Translations under genes and position numbers: made by a program
Shown here: one piece after another, positions 1 to 8,345 of the stretch
How the letters are laid out: each line of letters starts with the position of its first letter
How positions within the stretch are numbered: the first letter of the stretch is position 1
The notes under the pieces: generated by a model
Databases searched by the model: none
The model's input: only the letters and a program-made list of their open reading frames with translations
What the model was told of the DNA's origin: nothing
Origin: QQVM01 sp035341855
GTDB taxonomy: Bacteria > Bacteroidota > Bacteroidia > AKYH767-A > 2013-40CM-41-45
Length of the DNA stretch: 21,293 bases
Direction of reading: 5' to 3'
Assembly: GCA_035341855.1 (NCBI GenBank)
Contig: DAOQWA010000055.1
Coordinates: 1-21,293 of the forward strand

Positions 1-366
1 TAATTTTCCCTGCAGGAGTTTAATTGCTAGCTCATGAGGTGCTCTTTTTTCGGTTCCTGTCGGTTTATACTCCTCTCCCAAATAAGTAACTGTATCCTTA
101 CCTTCTGCATCAAATTTTATAGGATAAAAATTCGTGTTGATATACTGGGCTAATCCCGGATTTGCATAGGTTGTCTTCATCATGTGCTTACACCAACCAC
201 ACCAATCGGTATAAAAATCTATAATGACTGGTCTCGGTTGCTTTTCCAATGATGCCATTCCTTCCTCAAGGCTAAGCCATTTTACTAGGCTACCTTCTGC
301 ATCGGGGACCTGGGCTGCCAGAGTCCCGGAAACTATTAGGCAAATTGCTGCTATTAACTTTTTCAT
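1..366 (-). CDS. Secreted thioredoxin-like protein (3' end outside window)
   Basis: The minus-strand frame stays open from the ATG at 366 to the window edge (122 codons, no stop), so the protein is cut off at its C-terminus. Residues 1-18 look like a Sec signal peptide (MKKLIAAICLIVSG followed by TLAA, then Gln). After a short linker comes a thioredoxin-type strand and active site: VIIDFYTDWCGWCKHM, with the redox CGWC at residues 56-59. This is the pattern of periplasmic thioredoxin-fold proteins of the thioredoxin_7/DUF255-like group, which reduce or exchange disulfides in exported proteins. The TGTEKRAPHELA stretch sits where these families have the cis-Pro loop, but the fold cannot be followed further. 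A good Bacteroidota promoter lies just upstream. The thioredoxin-like call is firm; the substrate is unknown. Confidence 0.85.
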   Translation of the reverse strand, partial: MKKLIAAICLIVSGTLAAQVPDAEGSLVKWLSLEEGMASLEKQPRPVIIDFYTDWCGWCKHMMKTTYANPGLAQYINTNFYPIKFDAEGKDTVTYLGEEYKPTGTEKRAPHELAIKLLQGKL

Positions 367-382
367 AATTCAAATTGAATTG

Positions 383-412
383 CAAAGATATAAACTATAA
401 AAAAGTTCACAA
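383..412 (-). promoter_or_regulatory. Promoter of the thioredoxin-like gene (Bacteroidota consensus)
   Basis: Read on the minus strand there is TTG (412-410), a 19-bp spacer and TATCTTTG (390-383). The last element matches the Bacteroidota -7 consensus TANNTTTG exactly, and the spacer is in the usual range. Transcription would start about 10 nt before the ATG at 366, giving a short leader. The match and spacing are seen in the sequence; promoter activity is inferred. Confidence 0.55.
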
Positions 413-502
413 TCTCAAAGCAAATCTATCCGCTTATCTTTTATTCAATCAAAGAAAAAATGAAATGTCTAAAATATCAATAACGAAAAAGGAGTACAAG
501 AC

Positions 503-563
503 TCATCTTCCGGAGTAGACTAAGACATGGCATGTCTTCATCTAAAAAATGAAGATCCGGAAA
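503..563. repeat. Cluster of inverted repeats in the divergent intergenic region
   Basis: The 421-bp gap at 367-787 separates the divergently read thioredoxin-like and DUF1761 genes. Inside it, 522-538 is a 17-bp palindrome (arms AAGACATG and CATGTCTT around one G). It overlaps a second hairpin whose arms TCTTCAT (535-541) and ATGAAGA (549-555) enclose a CTAAAAA loop. Flanking TCCGGA blocks (509-514 and 556-561) add a looser outer symmetry. The two stems share bases 535-538, so only one can form at a time. It could be an operator or a mutually exclusive RNA structure. I recognise no known element, and there is no convincing open frame here. Confidence 0.45.
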
Positions 564-675
564 GTCATTTCATTGTGGTTTATTCTCATTCCTATTGAAA
601 ATTATAAGAATTTCACAATAAAAAATCAGAATTCTTCCATTAGTTAATATTTACAAAGCCTACAACCTAATCTAA

Positions 676-710
676 AATGCGGCGTAGAAGTTATTTGTAA
701 TCGCCGTATT
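676..710 (+). promoter_or_regulatory. Possible stem-loop upstream of the DUF1761 gene
   Basis: The arms AATGCGGCG (676-684) and CGCCGTATT (702-710) pair over nine positions with one G-U wobble, around a 17-nt loop. This lies about 77 nt before the ATG at 788 and could be in the 5' leader of that gene. It is not followed by a T-run, so it is not an ordinary terminator. No promoter matching TANNTTTG was found close by. The pairing is seen; a role is inferred. Confidence 0.3.
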
Positions 711-787
711 AGACCACACAGATGACGGCAATAAAAACTACTAAACGAATTTCTCTCATTTATTTCTAACCTCAAAAACACCAAACT

Positions 788-1291
788 ATGCAAATGAACT
801 GGATTGTTATCCTGCTTACTGCCCTTGTACCTATGGTCATGGGATTTATCTGGTATCACCCAAAGGTTGTAGGTACTGCCTGGATGAAAGCAGCCGGAAT
901 GACTGAAGAAAAAATGAAAGGTGCTAACATGGGTGCTATTTTCGGTCTTTCATTTCTCTTTAGCGTAATGCTTGCAATGGCTTTATTAGGAATGGTCATT
1001 CACCAAAATCATATGTATTCCATTCTTATGAATGAACCGGGAATCAGTGATCCGAATAGCGAAATCGGACAATACATTGCTTCATTCATGGAAAAATATG
1101 GAAACAACTTCCGCACCTTCAAACACGGAGCCCTGCATGGATTTCTGGGCGGTTTGTTCTTTGCATTTCCAATATTAGCAACCAATGCTATGTTTGAAAG
1201 AAAAGGCTGGAAGTATATTTGGATCAACACCGGATATTGGACAATCACAGTAACTATCATGGGCGGCATCCTTTGCGCATACAATATGTAA
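788..1291 (+). CDS. DUF1761 family membrane protein
   Basis: A 167-residue hydrophobic protein with about four membrane segments (roughly 4-23, 47-70, 113-133 and 143-164). The N-terminus, NWIVILLTALVPMVMGFIWY followed by HPKVVGTAWMKAAGM, has the pattern typical of DUF1761 proteins: an Asn at the start of helix 1, then W-Y-x-P and a G-x-x-W-M motif. The family is common in Bacteroidota and Proteobacteria and has no established function; the protein should sit in the inner membrane. The start at 788 lies directly before the conserved helix. No Shine-Dalgarno sequence is seen, as is usual for the phylum. A strong terminator follows 16 bp after the stop, so the gene is probably transcribed alone. 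Confidence 0.75.
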   Translation: MQMNWIVILLTALVPMVMGFIWYHPKVVGTAWMKAAGMTEEKMKGANMGAIFGLSFLFSVMLAMALLGMVIHQNHMYSILMNEPGISDPNSEIGQYIASFMEKYGNNFRTFKHGALHGFLGGLFFAFPILATNAMFERKGWKYIWINTGYWTITVTIMGGILCAYNM

Positions 1292-1307
1292 TAGAATCAT
1301 ACTCTAG

Positions 1308-1337
1308 AAAAGCCGGCAATTTAGCCGGCTTTTTTTT
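1308..1337 (+). terminator. Rho-independent terminator after the DUF1761 gene
   Basis: A perfect 7-bp GC-rich stem, AGCCGGC (1311-1317) and GCCGGCT (1324-1330), encloses the loop AATTTA. It is preceded by AAA and followed directly by seven T residues. This is a textbook intrinsic terminator for the gene ending at 1291. Confidence 0.9.
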
Positions 1338-1363
1338 GCCCTAAGCTTTGATGCTTACCTTTG
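1335..1363 (+). promoter_or_regulatory. Probable hrpB promoter, starting in the terminator T-run
   Basis: TTTG at 1335-1338, a 17-bp spacer and TACCTTTG at 1356-1363 match the Bacteroidota promoter consensus (TTTG, 17-23 bp, TANNTTTG). The upstream element uses the last bases of the T-run of the preceding terminator. Transcription would begin around 1368-1370, only a few bases before the ATG at 1373, which would make the message almost leaderless. The match is seen; the start site is inferred. Confidence 0.45.
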
Positions 1364-1372
1364 GAATTCCCT

Positions 1373-3850
1373 ATGAGCAGCCACCTTCCCATTCACGATG
1401 TCGTCCCACAAATCAAAACAATACTCAGTCAAAACAATACTGCGATCTTACAAGCTTCACCCGGTGCCGGAAAAAGTACCGTTCTCCCCCTGTTGCTTTT
1501 AAATGAAGAATGGATAGGGGGTAAAAAAATTATCATGCTCGAGCCTCGAAGGCTAGCAGCTAAATCCATTGCATGGAGACTGGCAGAACTTTCAGGTGAA
1601 GAGCCGGGAGAAACTATCGGGTATAGAGTTCGCTTCGAAGCACGCATCAGTAAAAAAACAAAACTGGAAGTAGTTACTGAGGGGATCCTCACAAGGATGT
1701 TACAGCATGACAATTCACTGGAGGATGTAGGCCTGGTAATCTTCGATGAATTCCATGAAAGGAGTCTTCACTCTGACCTCGCTCTTGCTTTATGTCGTGA
1801 ATCTCAACAAGTGCTGAGAAATGATCTTCGAATCCTTATCATGTCTGCAACACTTGATGTTGAAAATCTTTCAAGGCTTCTTGATGCGCCGATAGTGAAA
1901 AGTGCAGGTCGGCAATATCCTGTAAACTGCCAATACTCCGAGTTCGACAAAACAATTTCGATTGCACATAACACGGCACGTATAATTAAAAAAGCGCTGC
2001 GTGAACAGCAAGGCGACATCCTCGTATTTCTTCCAGGCTCCGGGGAGATTAAACGTGTCCATCAAATCTTAACTGAAGATTCCGTTGATGTACAGATCCA
2101 TCCTCTGTATGGTGACTTGCCGAATGATCAACAACAAGCTGCATTGGTCCCTGACTCAAAAGGCAGGAGAAAAATAATTCTTGCTACATCAATTGCCGAA
2201 ACGAGTCTGACTATTGAGGGAATTAAAATAGTAGTCGACAGTGGTTATTCACGTGTTCCAAAATTCGATCAACGTACAGGAATGACCAAACTTGAAACCA
2301 TCCGGTCAACAATGGATACGGCAAACCAACGTGCAGGGCGTGCCGGCCGGTTATCTCCCGGTGTATGTTACCGGCTCTGGCCGGAATCAACCAACCATCA
2401 TCTCATTGAACATCGGCAAGCTGAAATACTTCAGGCAGACCTCAGTCCACTCATTCTTGAACTGGCAAACTGGGGACACCATAATATTAAACAACTCACC
2501 TGGCTTGACCCTCCTGCTGATGCTTCGATTCGACTAGGAATCGAATTACTCGAAAGCCTTGATGCACTTAAAAATGGTCGCATTACTTCCCTGGGTAAAA
2601 AGTACCTGGAGATCCCTACACATCCACGTATCGCACACCTTCTCTTGAATGGAAAAGAAAAGGGGCTTGGTTCTCTTGCTGCTGATATCGCTGCCATTCT
2701 CGAAGAAAGAGACCCACTGCCAAGAGATGAGGGAACAGATATCTCTTTACGAGTACAGGCTCTTCAAAACAAAAGAAAAAAGATCAGGGTGAATGCTGAT
2801 GCACATGTGCTCGATAGAATCGAAAGACTTTCTCTGCAATGGCGAACTATACTGAAAGTCGGATTGAATAATGAAACAATAGACCATTACCTGCCCGGAG
2901 CTTTGCTCGCATTAGCTTATCCCGGAAGAATCGCTAAAAAAGAAAACAAAGGATTTCGATACAGACTTGCAAACGGTCGCCTGGCCTCATTGCCCGAACA
3001 TGACCCGCTTTCACATGAAGAATGGATCGCCATAGCTCAACTGGATGCAGGAACTAAAGAGGGAAAAATATTTCTTGCTGCTCCCCTTGACCCCACTGAG
3101 ATCATTGCCAGGGCAAATGAAGAAGAAGTTCTTGAATGGGATGACAAAGAAGGTGCAATCAAAGCTAAAAGAGAATGGAAAGTTGGAAACCTTGTAGCAC
3201 AGCAAAAACCATTATACAATCCTTCAACAGAAAAAACTGTTGAATTGCTTTGCAAAGTAGTCCGCAAAGAAGGCTTGAGCATTTTTAATCTCACAAAAGA
3301 TTTTGAAGAACTTCAGGCTAGAATTTGTTCATTGAAAATCTGGCGACCCGAATTATCTCTGCCGGAATTTGACGACGAAGAGTTGATAGAAAAAATAGAA
3401 ACCTGGGCTGCTCCGTTTCTGGAAAAAGTAAAAAGTAGAGAAGATTTCAAAAAATTAAACATCCTTCACCTGCTAAGTTCACTTATATCATGGGAACAAA
3501 TGCAACTGTTAAATAAATATGCTCCTGAAAAAATAAACGTTCCAAGTGGTTCTGAAATTCCGCTGAGCTACACAAGGGATGGTAACAATCCGGTTCTGGC
3601 TGTCAGACTTCAGGAAGTTTTTGGATTAAATGACACACCAACAATCAACGAAGGACAAACTCCCGTACTATTACATCTGCTCTCACCCGGCTATAAGCCC
3701 GTTCAGGTCACTCAAGATCTTCGAAGTTTCTGGACAAACATCTATCCTGAAGTCAGAAAAGAACTCCGTGTTCGCTACCAAAAACATTCCTGGCCGGAAG
3801 ATCCCTGGACGGCCGAAGCTGTCAAGGGAGCTAAAAGAAAAAAAATATAA
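1373..3850 (+). CDS. hrpB: ATP-dependent helicase HrpB
   Basis: A DEAH-box superfamily 2 helicase of 825 residues, about the usual length of HrpB. Motifs in order are Walker A GAGKST (31-36), DEFH in place of DEAH (125-128), SAT (158-160), the ATSIAETSLTIEG segment of motif V and QRAGRAGR (319-326). Helicase-associated and HrpB C-terminal regions follow, ending in the family's typical YPEVRKELRVRYQKHSWPED run. The frame is open from a TTG at 1361, but the ATG at 1373 is chosen because HrpB proteins begin close to an LPIHDV-type sequence and because the TTG lies within the likely -7 promoter element. Bacterial HrpB is a cytoplasmic RNA-dependent ATPase whose role is poorly known. No operon partner is seen. 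Confidence 0.95.
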   Translation: MSSHLPIHDVVPQIKTILSQNNTAILQASPGAGKSTVLPLLLLNEEWIGGKKIIMLEPRRLAAKSIAWRLAELSGEEPGETIGYRVRFEARISKKTKLEVVTEGILTRMLQHDNSLEDVGLVIFDEFHERSLHSDLALALCRESQQVLRNDLRILIMSATLDVENLSRLLDAPIVKSAGRQYPVNCQYSEFDKTISIAHNTARIIKKALREQQGDILVFLPGSGEIKRVHQILTEDSVDVQIHPLYGDLPNDQQQAALVPDSKGRRKIILATSIAETSLTIEGIKIVVDSGYSRVPKFDQRTGMTKLETIRSTMDTANQRAGRAGRLSPGVCYRLWPESTNHHLIEHRQAEILQADLSPLILELANWGHHNIKQLTWLDPPADASIRLGIELLESLDALKNGRITSLGKKYLEIPTHPRIAHLLLNGKEKGLGSLAADIAAILEERDPLPRDEGTDISLRVQALQNKRKKIRVNADAHVLDRIERLSLQWRTILKVGLNNETIDHYLPGALLALAYPGRIAKKENKGFRYRLANGRLASLPEHDPLSHEEWIAIAQLDAGTKEGKIFLAAPLDPTEIIARANEEEVLEWDDKEGAIKAKREWKVGNLVAQQKPLYNPSTEKTVELLCKVVRKEGLSIFNLTKDFEELQARICSLKIWRPELSLPEFDDEELIEKIETWAAPFLEKVKSREDFKKLNILHLLSSLISWEQMQLLNKYAPEKINVPSGSEIPLSYTRDGNNPVLAVRLQEVFGLNDTPTINEGQTPVLLHLLSPGYKPVQVTQDLRSFWTNIYPEVRKELRVRYQKHSWPEDPWTAEAVKGAKRKKI

Positions 3851-3876
3851 TGTATAGCAACTTCCTGTTAAAATCA

Positions 3877-3931
3877 AAGCTGCAACAACACAACAACGCT
3901 GCTGCGAAGGATTTTCTGTCGATTGCAGCTT
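3877..3931. repeat. Inverted repeat between convergent hrpB and lipoprotein genes
   Basis: AAGCTGCAA (3877-3885) and TTGCAGCTT (3923-3931) are perfect 9-bp inverted arms separated by 37 bases. They lie in the 150-bp gap where hrpB and the minus-strand gene end facing each other. A hairpin here could act as a two-way transcription stop or RNA end, but the loop is long and no T-run follows on either side, so this is a weak call. Confidence 0.3.
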
Positions 3932-4000
3932 GAGCTAAACGAAAAAAATATCCTTATGCACTTTAGCAAAAAACATGAATTAGAAATTATGATTCTCTAC

Positions 4001-4915
4001 TTAATTTTTGTTGGAATTAAATCTCAATAAGGTTGGCCTTCCGTTCTGGCCTTCGTTGGTGATCAACATATCGCCATTGTCCATAAAAGTGATTCCTTCT
4101 GCTTTATTAAAAATTGAGGCATCTAGTTTTTCAATATATTCTACCTCTCCATTCATATTGAAGATGAAAAATAGATGATCCGCTGCAGAGAGAAGATATA
4201 ATTTTTTTGAAACAGGATGAACAGCGATTGCCGATGTCATAAACCTTATAAATGGCTCCTGCGAATTAGCCTTCTTCAGCGTTTTTAAGGGAATTTCAAT
4301 TTTCTTGTCAATGGCATACTGCTTTATCGCTTGAAGGTCAAAATCAAATACAGGATCCGTGGTCAGTTTTTTTGTCTTTAAATCGAAACCATAGATGACC
4401 CGTTTGTCTTTGTATTGGGGGCCTTTGGCAGCCCGACCTTTGCTGGCAATTAATAACCTGTTATGGTCGGGGTCGTAACATAAACCTTCATTATTATTGG
4501 CTGGAATACCTGTCTGATAACTAGTCAGACTGAAATTCTCATTCTGGTAATTTGATATTTCAAATAACACGCCATCACTTCTAAGTATGTACATGGTACT
4601 ATCAACTCTAGTTATGCCTTCATAATCTCCTTCAACATGAAAGTTGTACTGCTTATGTATATCGTTCTTGTGAATATCATAAATAAAAAGTATCCCATCC
4701 TCGTCCTGAATACAAGCAAAGGTGTTATTGTCAATATCTGTCAATCCAGAAACTTCTCTCAGAATATCAGGAAGTACGATTAATTCATCCGGATCACTCA
4801 AGTCATAGCCTCCTACGTTTTTACTTTCTGTAGAATTAGCGGAACAGCCCAATACAGCCAAAACAAAAAGCAATGATATGCTTATTAGAACATCCTTAAT
4901 ATTACTACTGTCCAT
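4001..4915 (-). CDS. SdiA-regulated-type beta-propeller lipoprotein
   Basis: A 304-residue protein when started at the ATG at 4915. The open frame extends 23 codons further upstream, but the later ATG places the lipobox LAVLGC with its Cys at residue 24 directly after a single hydrophobic segment, as expected for a lipoprotein signal peptide. The mature part matches the SdiA-regulated family, a predicted propeller: DILREVSGLTDIDNNTFACI, GDYEGITRVDSTMYIL, NNEGLCYDPDHNRLLIASKG, and a late KAEGITFMDNGDMLITNEG. The repeated EG(I/L) motifs are typical. It is probably anchored in the outer or inner membrane facing the periplasm; its ligand is unknown. It lies downstream of the S9 peptidase gene on the same strand but 255 bp away, so co-transcription is uncertain. 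Confidence 0.65.
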   Translation of the reverse strand: MDSSNIKDVLISISLLFVLAVLGCSANSTESKNVGGYDLSDPDELIVLPDILREVSGLTDIDNNTFACIQDEDGILFIYDIHKNDIHKQYNFHVEGDYEGITRVDSTMYILRSDGVLFEISNYQNENFSLTSYQTGIPANNNEGLCYDPDHNRLLIASKGRAAKGPQYKDKRVIYGFDLKTKKLTTDPVFDFDLQAIKQYAIDKKIEIPLKTLKKANSQEPFIRFMTSAIAVHPVSKKLYLLSAADHLFFIFNMNGEVEYIEKLDASIFNKAEGITFMDNGDMLITNEGQNGRPTLLRFNSNKN

Positions 4916-5170
4916 TCTAAATATTTTATCTTTTATTAATGACACTATGAAGTAAAGATTTTCAAAAGACAATCGACACTTCACCTAATTTACTTATTCA
5001 AAATGATTCATTGAAACGATAACAAACATTTTTTTTCATGATTCTTGCTACTATTAAGACTTTTTTAGATTTTTTCGGGTAACCGCTCTTTTTATTGGAA
5101 TGTGGTAAAATCAAAAGCGAAATCAGGGAAAAGACTTTTAATATCTACCATACTCAAATTCAGGAAACAC

Positions 5171-7114
5171 TTACTTGACCAAATATTCCTTTAAAAATTC
5201 CACAATGGCACCATAAGTATATTCTCTGTTCGCCTTTTTACCGAGCCCGTGCCCTTCATCCTTTGCTAATACATACCAAACCGGACTGTTCTTTTTCTTC
5301 AAAGCTTCCACAATTTGTTCGGATTCAGTCCAGGGAACGCGTGGGTCATTTTTTCCCTGATAAATAAAAATCGGCTTGTTAAAACGATCAAGATTATTCA
5401 ATGGGGCTATCTTTTGTAAAAAAGATGCCATCTCAGGATCTCGTTCATCGCCATATTCAACACGCCGAAGGTCTTGCCTGTAAGAACTTGTGTTTTTTAG
5501 AAAAGTATAAAAATTACTACTTCCAAACAGATCTACACCGCAGCGTAATCGCTCCCCTAATTCTGTCATGCACATCAACACCATTCCTCCACCGTAAGAA
5601 CCACCCATTACAGCTACCCGGCCGGTATCAAGATCCGGTTGAGTTGCAATCCAATTGAGAAGATATTCAATATCCTTTACCGAATTCATCCTCAAGAAAC
5701 CATTATCAAGTTGTGTGTAGGTTTTGCCATACCCTGTGGAACCTCTGACATTTGGAACTAAGACGGCAATTCCCAGATTCTTTAAATAGAATTGTGTATT
5801 AGCACTAAATGCAGGAGTTGATTGAGACTCCGGTCCGCCATGAATATTAATGAGTACAGGCAACTTCTTTCCCTCAGTGTTTTTCGGCTTGTACATTAGA
5901 GCAGGAATCTGTCTGGGCTTCCCTTCTACAGAATCAAAACTATTGTAGTAAAATGCTGAACAAGCAATAAACTCTTTTGGATTTAACAAGCCGGTCTCAC
6001 TTTCTGTCCAGCGAACAGATTTTTTTGTCGTTAGATCATACACGTAAACGTCTCCGCCCATATTAGATGCCTGAAGATTGTACGCTAACTTTTTCCCATC
6101 AGGACTAAACGTAAAACTTCCGACTATTCCCTCAGGAAAACCCGTCATTTTAGTATACCTGAACGATTTGGGATCCAGGCTATATAATTCCGAGTAGCCA
6201 TTCATGTTTAAGCGAAAAATGAGTTGACTTCGATCACGATTATAATTTACCCCTTGTACATTCCATCCTAAATCCTCCTGCGACCAGGTGTATGTTTTTT
6301 TGGCTAGATCATAGTATCTTAAATAAGAAAACTCTCTGTCCTCGTCACTTACAATAAAAATTCCTTTTCCCTCCGCATCAAAAAAAGCTTCGTCGTAAGA
6401 TATTTCTTTACTGCTGTCATTTATCAATGTCAGCTTACGATTTTCTACATCAAACAAATAAATATTTGATCTTGTCACTGAAATGTACTCACTGATGATC
6501 ATCTGTTTTTCATCACGACTCCAATTCGAAATTCCCCAACCTCCTCCTTTTCTTTCAAGCAATAATTGCTCTTTTGCGGGATTGTCTAGTTCATTAATAT
6601 AAAAATCTGTGTCTGCTCCGTTCCTTCGATTATTGCCATAGGCAATTCTCTTTCCTGAATTACTCCAGCTCAATGAAGAATGTCGAGATTTCCCGTCAGT
6701 AAGCAATGTCCTTTCTGAATTGTCAAGGTTAAAATAGTAGAACTGAAATTTTTCATCCCCTCCTTTGTCCTTCCGATAGATAAAACCATTTTTAGTAGTA
6801 TCAGGGCAAACTGAACCCCAACCTATCGGTTCATTTTCAAAAGTAATTTGCTTTCTATATCCAAGAGGCATCCGAACAAGATGTATCTGGCTGGTTTCTC
6901 CAAATCTTGTACTGATCAACATGCCCTGCTCATTTCCTTTCTTTAACCAGCCACTCAAAGATGCTGTTCGAATACCATTATAAAGATCCAGTTGAGTCTT
7001 AAGGGAATCTGATATTTCCGGGACATTCTCGGTGATCAGATTTCCAACTTCTTTCCTTTGTGCAAATAATAAAGTTGCTGATGAGAAGATCAAGGTGAAG
7101 AATATTTTTTTCAT
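5171..7114 (-). CDS. Secreted S9 family peptidase (prolyl oligopeptidase-like)
   Basis: A 647-residue protein with an N-terminal signal peptide (MKKIFFTLIFSSATLLFAQ). Residues from about 60 to 370 form a WD40/TolB-like propeller with repeated segments such as SWSNSGKRIAYGNN and TFSPDGKKLAYNLQ. The C-terminal alpha/beta hydrolase domain carries the prolyl-oligopeptidase triad: the nucleophile Ser506 in GGSYGGG, Asp590 in QGKNDPRVP and His622 in KDEGHGLGKKAN; HGGPESQSTPAF is the oxyanion-region motif. It should cleave peptides, often after proline or with dipeptidyl or acyl-aminoacyl specificity, in the periplasm. Length and order fit S9C/S9A relatives. No T9SS tail is present, so it is probably not exported further. 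The exact specificity cannot be read from the sequence. Confidence 0.92.
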   Translation of the reverse strand: MKKIFFTLIFSSATLLFAQRKEVGNLITENVPEISDSLKTQLDLYNGIRTASLSGWLKKGNEQGMLISTRFGETSQIHLVRMPLGYRKQITFENEPIGWGSVCPDTTKNGFIYRKDKGGDEKFQFYYFNLDNSERTLLTDGKSRHSSLSWSNSGKRIAYGNNRRNGADTDFYINELDNPAKEQLLLERKGGGWGISNWSRDEKQMIISEYISVTRSNIYLFDVENRKLTLINDSSKEISYDEAFFDAEGKGIFIVSDEDREFSYLRYYDLAKKTYTWSQEDLGWNVQGVNYNRDRSQLIFRLNMNGYSELYSLDPKSFRYTKMTGFPEGIVGSFTFSPDGKKLAYNLQASNMGGDVYVYDLTTKKSVRWTESETGLLNPKEFIACSAFYYNSFDSVEGKPRQIPALMYKPKNTEGKKLPVLINIHGGPESQSTPAFSANTQFYLKNLGIAVLVPNVRGSTGYGKTYTQLDNGFLRMNSVKDIEYLLNWIATQPDLDTGRVAVMGGSYGGGMVLMCMTELGERLRCGVDLFGSSNFYTFLKNTSSYRQDLRRVEYGDERDPEMASFLQKIAPLNNLDRFNKPIFIYQGKNDPRVPWTESEQIVEALKKKNSPVWYVLAKDEGHGLGKKANREYTYGAIVEFLKEYLVK

Positions 7115-7248
7115 TTGTTCGTTATATAGGTAATAGAAGTATAAATCGGCTTTGGGGTAAATATCTGAATTATTCCTCCTCCAAAAACAATTAGCCTAAA
7201 ACGAAACCCTGCATTTAACAGTCCGTAACAAGTACAAAAACCACCACC

Positions 7249-7329
7249 ATGTTATCAAAAGATGTTCTCTTAAAAGTTGCCATATCTCTGGTTGCAATTA
7301 CCTGGATCATAGGTCTGACTATCGGATAA
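7249..7329 (+). CDS. Possible 26-residue single-pass membrane peptide
   Basis: An ATG at 7249 opens 26 codons ending in two consecutive stops (TAA TAA, 7327-7332). The peptide begins MLSKDVLLK and then forms one uninterrupted hydrophobic helix, VAISLVAITWIIGLTIG, long enough for a single membrane pass. A strong terminator starts 24 bp after the stop, and there is no other gene on this strand upstream before 7249, so something must be transcribed here and this frame is the best candidate. The start lacks a Shine-Dalgarno sequence but so do its neighbours. No family is recognised. It could instead be a small non-coding RNA that happens to include an open frame. Confidence 0.45.
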   Translation: MLSKDVLLKVAISLVAITWIIGLTIG

Positions 7330-7353
7330 TAACCGATTTCTCTAAAAACATTC

Positions 7354-7377
7354 AGGCGGCCGAGGGCTGCCTTTTTT
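7354..7377 (+). terminator. Rho-independent terminator after the small peptide frame
   Basis: AGGCGGCC (7354-7361) and GGCTGCCT (7365-7372) form an 8-bp GC-rich stem with one G-U pair and a three-base loop GAG, followed by a run of T (7372-7377). It stands between two plus-strand units and must end a transcript from the region 7115-7350. A smaller inverted pair, ATCGG and CCGAT (7321-7325 and 7333-7337), sits just before it around the double stop. Confidence 0.85.
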
Positions 7378-7390
7378 ATTTATTTTGCTT

Positions 7391-7398
7391 TACATTTG
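7391..7398 (+). promoter_or_regulatory. Probable -7 element of the acyltransferase gene
   Basis: TACATTTG matches the Bacteroidota -7 consensus TANNTTTG exactly and lies directly after the preceding terminator. Transcription would start near 7404, about 60 nt before the ATG at 7464. No TTG or TTTG at the expected -33 distance is seen; that stretch is a T-rich run. Confidence 0.4.
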
Positions 7399-7463
7399 CA
7401 GCCCGAATCAATATAGCCCGGATTTGATAATCTCAAACGGCCTGTCTTAGCAGCAAAAATTGT

Positions 7464-8345
7464 ATGACCCGAATACTTAGCGTATTTTTCTTTTACTTTT
7501 TTCTGATCCCAATTTCCTTATTGCCATTTCCGATAATGTATGCAATGTCGGATTTCACATTTTTCATTCTGTATTATATTTTCCCGTACAGAAAAAGGGT
7601 CGTGATGCAGAATTTGAGAAATTCACTTCCCAACAAAACAGAAGAGGAACTAAAGATCATTTGTAAAAATTTTTACAAACATTTCTGTGATATCATTTTT
7701 GAAAGTCTTAAAACGTTCACGGCTTCCCCTGAGGCACTTTTAAATCGGGTAGAGTTGAAAAATGTTCAATTACTTGAAGAATACTATAAAAAAGGAAAAA
7801 GTCTGATTCTTGTTACAGGGCACTACGGAAACTGGGAATGGCCGGCAATGACTTTGCCATATCACAGCTCTCATACCGGCACAGGAATATACCAAAGACT
7901 TTCAAATCCATTCTTCGACAAAAAACTAAGAAGTACCAGAGCCCGGTTTGGCATGAAATTAATGTCGACTAAAGAAGTCGCCACTTTTTTTGAGTCCCAT
8001 ATAAACGAATTATGTACTTATGGCTTTATCAACGATCAAAGCCCATCTGATCCGAAGAAAGGCCATTGGATGAAGTTTTTAAATCAGGATACTTCAACTT
8101 TTCTTGGTGTGGAGAAATATGCCGTCAAATATAATTACCCTGTGATCTATGGTGTGATAAAAAAAATTAAACGAGGTCATTACCAACTTGAGTATCGATT
8201 AGTGAGTGACAGTCCCGCTACATCAAAACAGTTTGAGATCACAGAATCATGCTCAAGGATCAACGAAGCATCTATATTAGATGACCCGCAATATTGGTTG
8301 TGGACTCATAAGCGATGGAAACATAAAAAGCCGGTGAGCCAATAA
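7464..8345 (+). CDS. LpxL/HtrB-type lipid A (lauroyl/myristoyl) acyltransferase
   Basis: A 293-residue protein with an N-terminal hydrophobic anchor (about 5-42), then the lysophospholipid acyltransferase fold of the LpxL/HtrB family. The catalytic HX4E motif is His120 to Glu125 in TGHYGNWEW. Other family landmarks are YRKRVVMQNLRNSLP near residue 43, FINDQSPSDPKKGHW with a Phe-Leu run after it, and PQYWLWTHKRWKHK at the C-terminus, which is the usual family ending. The enzyme transfers a secondary acyl chain to lipid A precursor at the cytoplasmic face of the inner membrane; relatives in Bacteroidota also acylate other lipids, so the donor and substrate are not certain. It ends exactly where the esterase gene on the other strand ends. 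Confidence 0.9.
   Translation: MTRILSVFFFYFFLIPISLLPFPIMYAMSDFTFFILYYIFPYRKRVVMQNLRNSLPNKTEEELKIICKNFYKHFCDIIFESLKTFTASPEALLNRVELKNVQLLEEYYKKGKSLILVTGHYGNWEWPAMTLPYHSSHTGTGIYQRLSNPFFDKKLRSTRARFGMKLMSTKEVATFFESHINELCTYGFINDQSPSDPKKGHWMKFLNQDTSTFLGVEKYAVKYNYPVIYGVIKKIKRGHYQLEYRLVSDSPATSKQFEITESCSRINEASILDDPQYWLWTHKRWKHKKPVSQ

Noticed and set aside
644..859. Minus-strand open frame of 71 codons overlapping the start of the DUF1761 gene.
   Set aside because: No family, composition not protein-like, and it overlaps the conserved N-terminus of a real gene.
5401..5658. Plus-strand open frame of 85 codons opposite the S9 peptidase.
   Set aside because: It lies entirely antisense to the conserved catalytic domain and has no features of its own.
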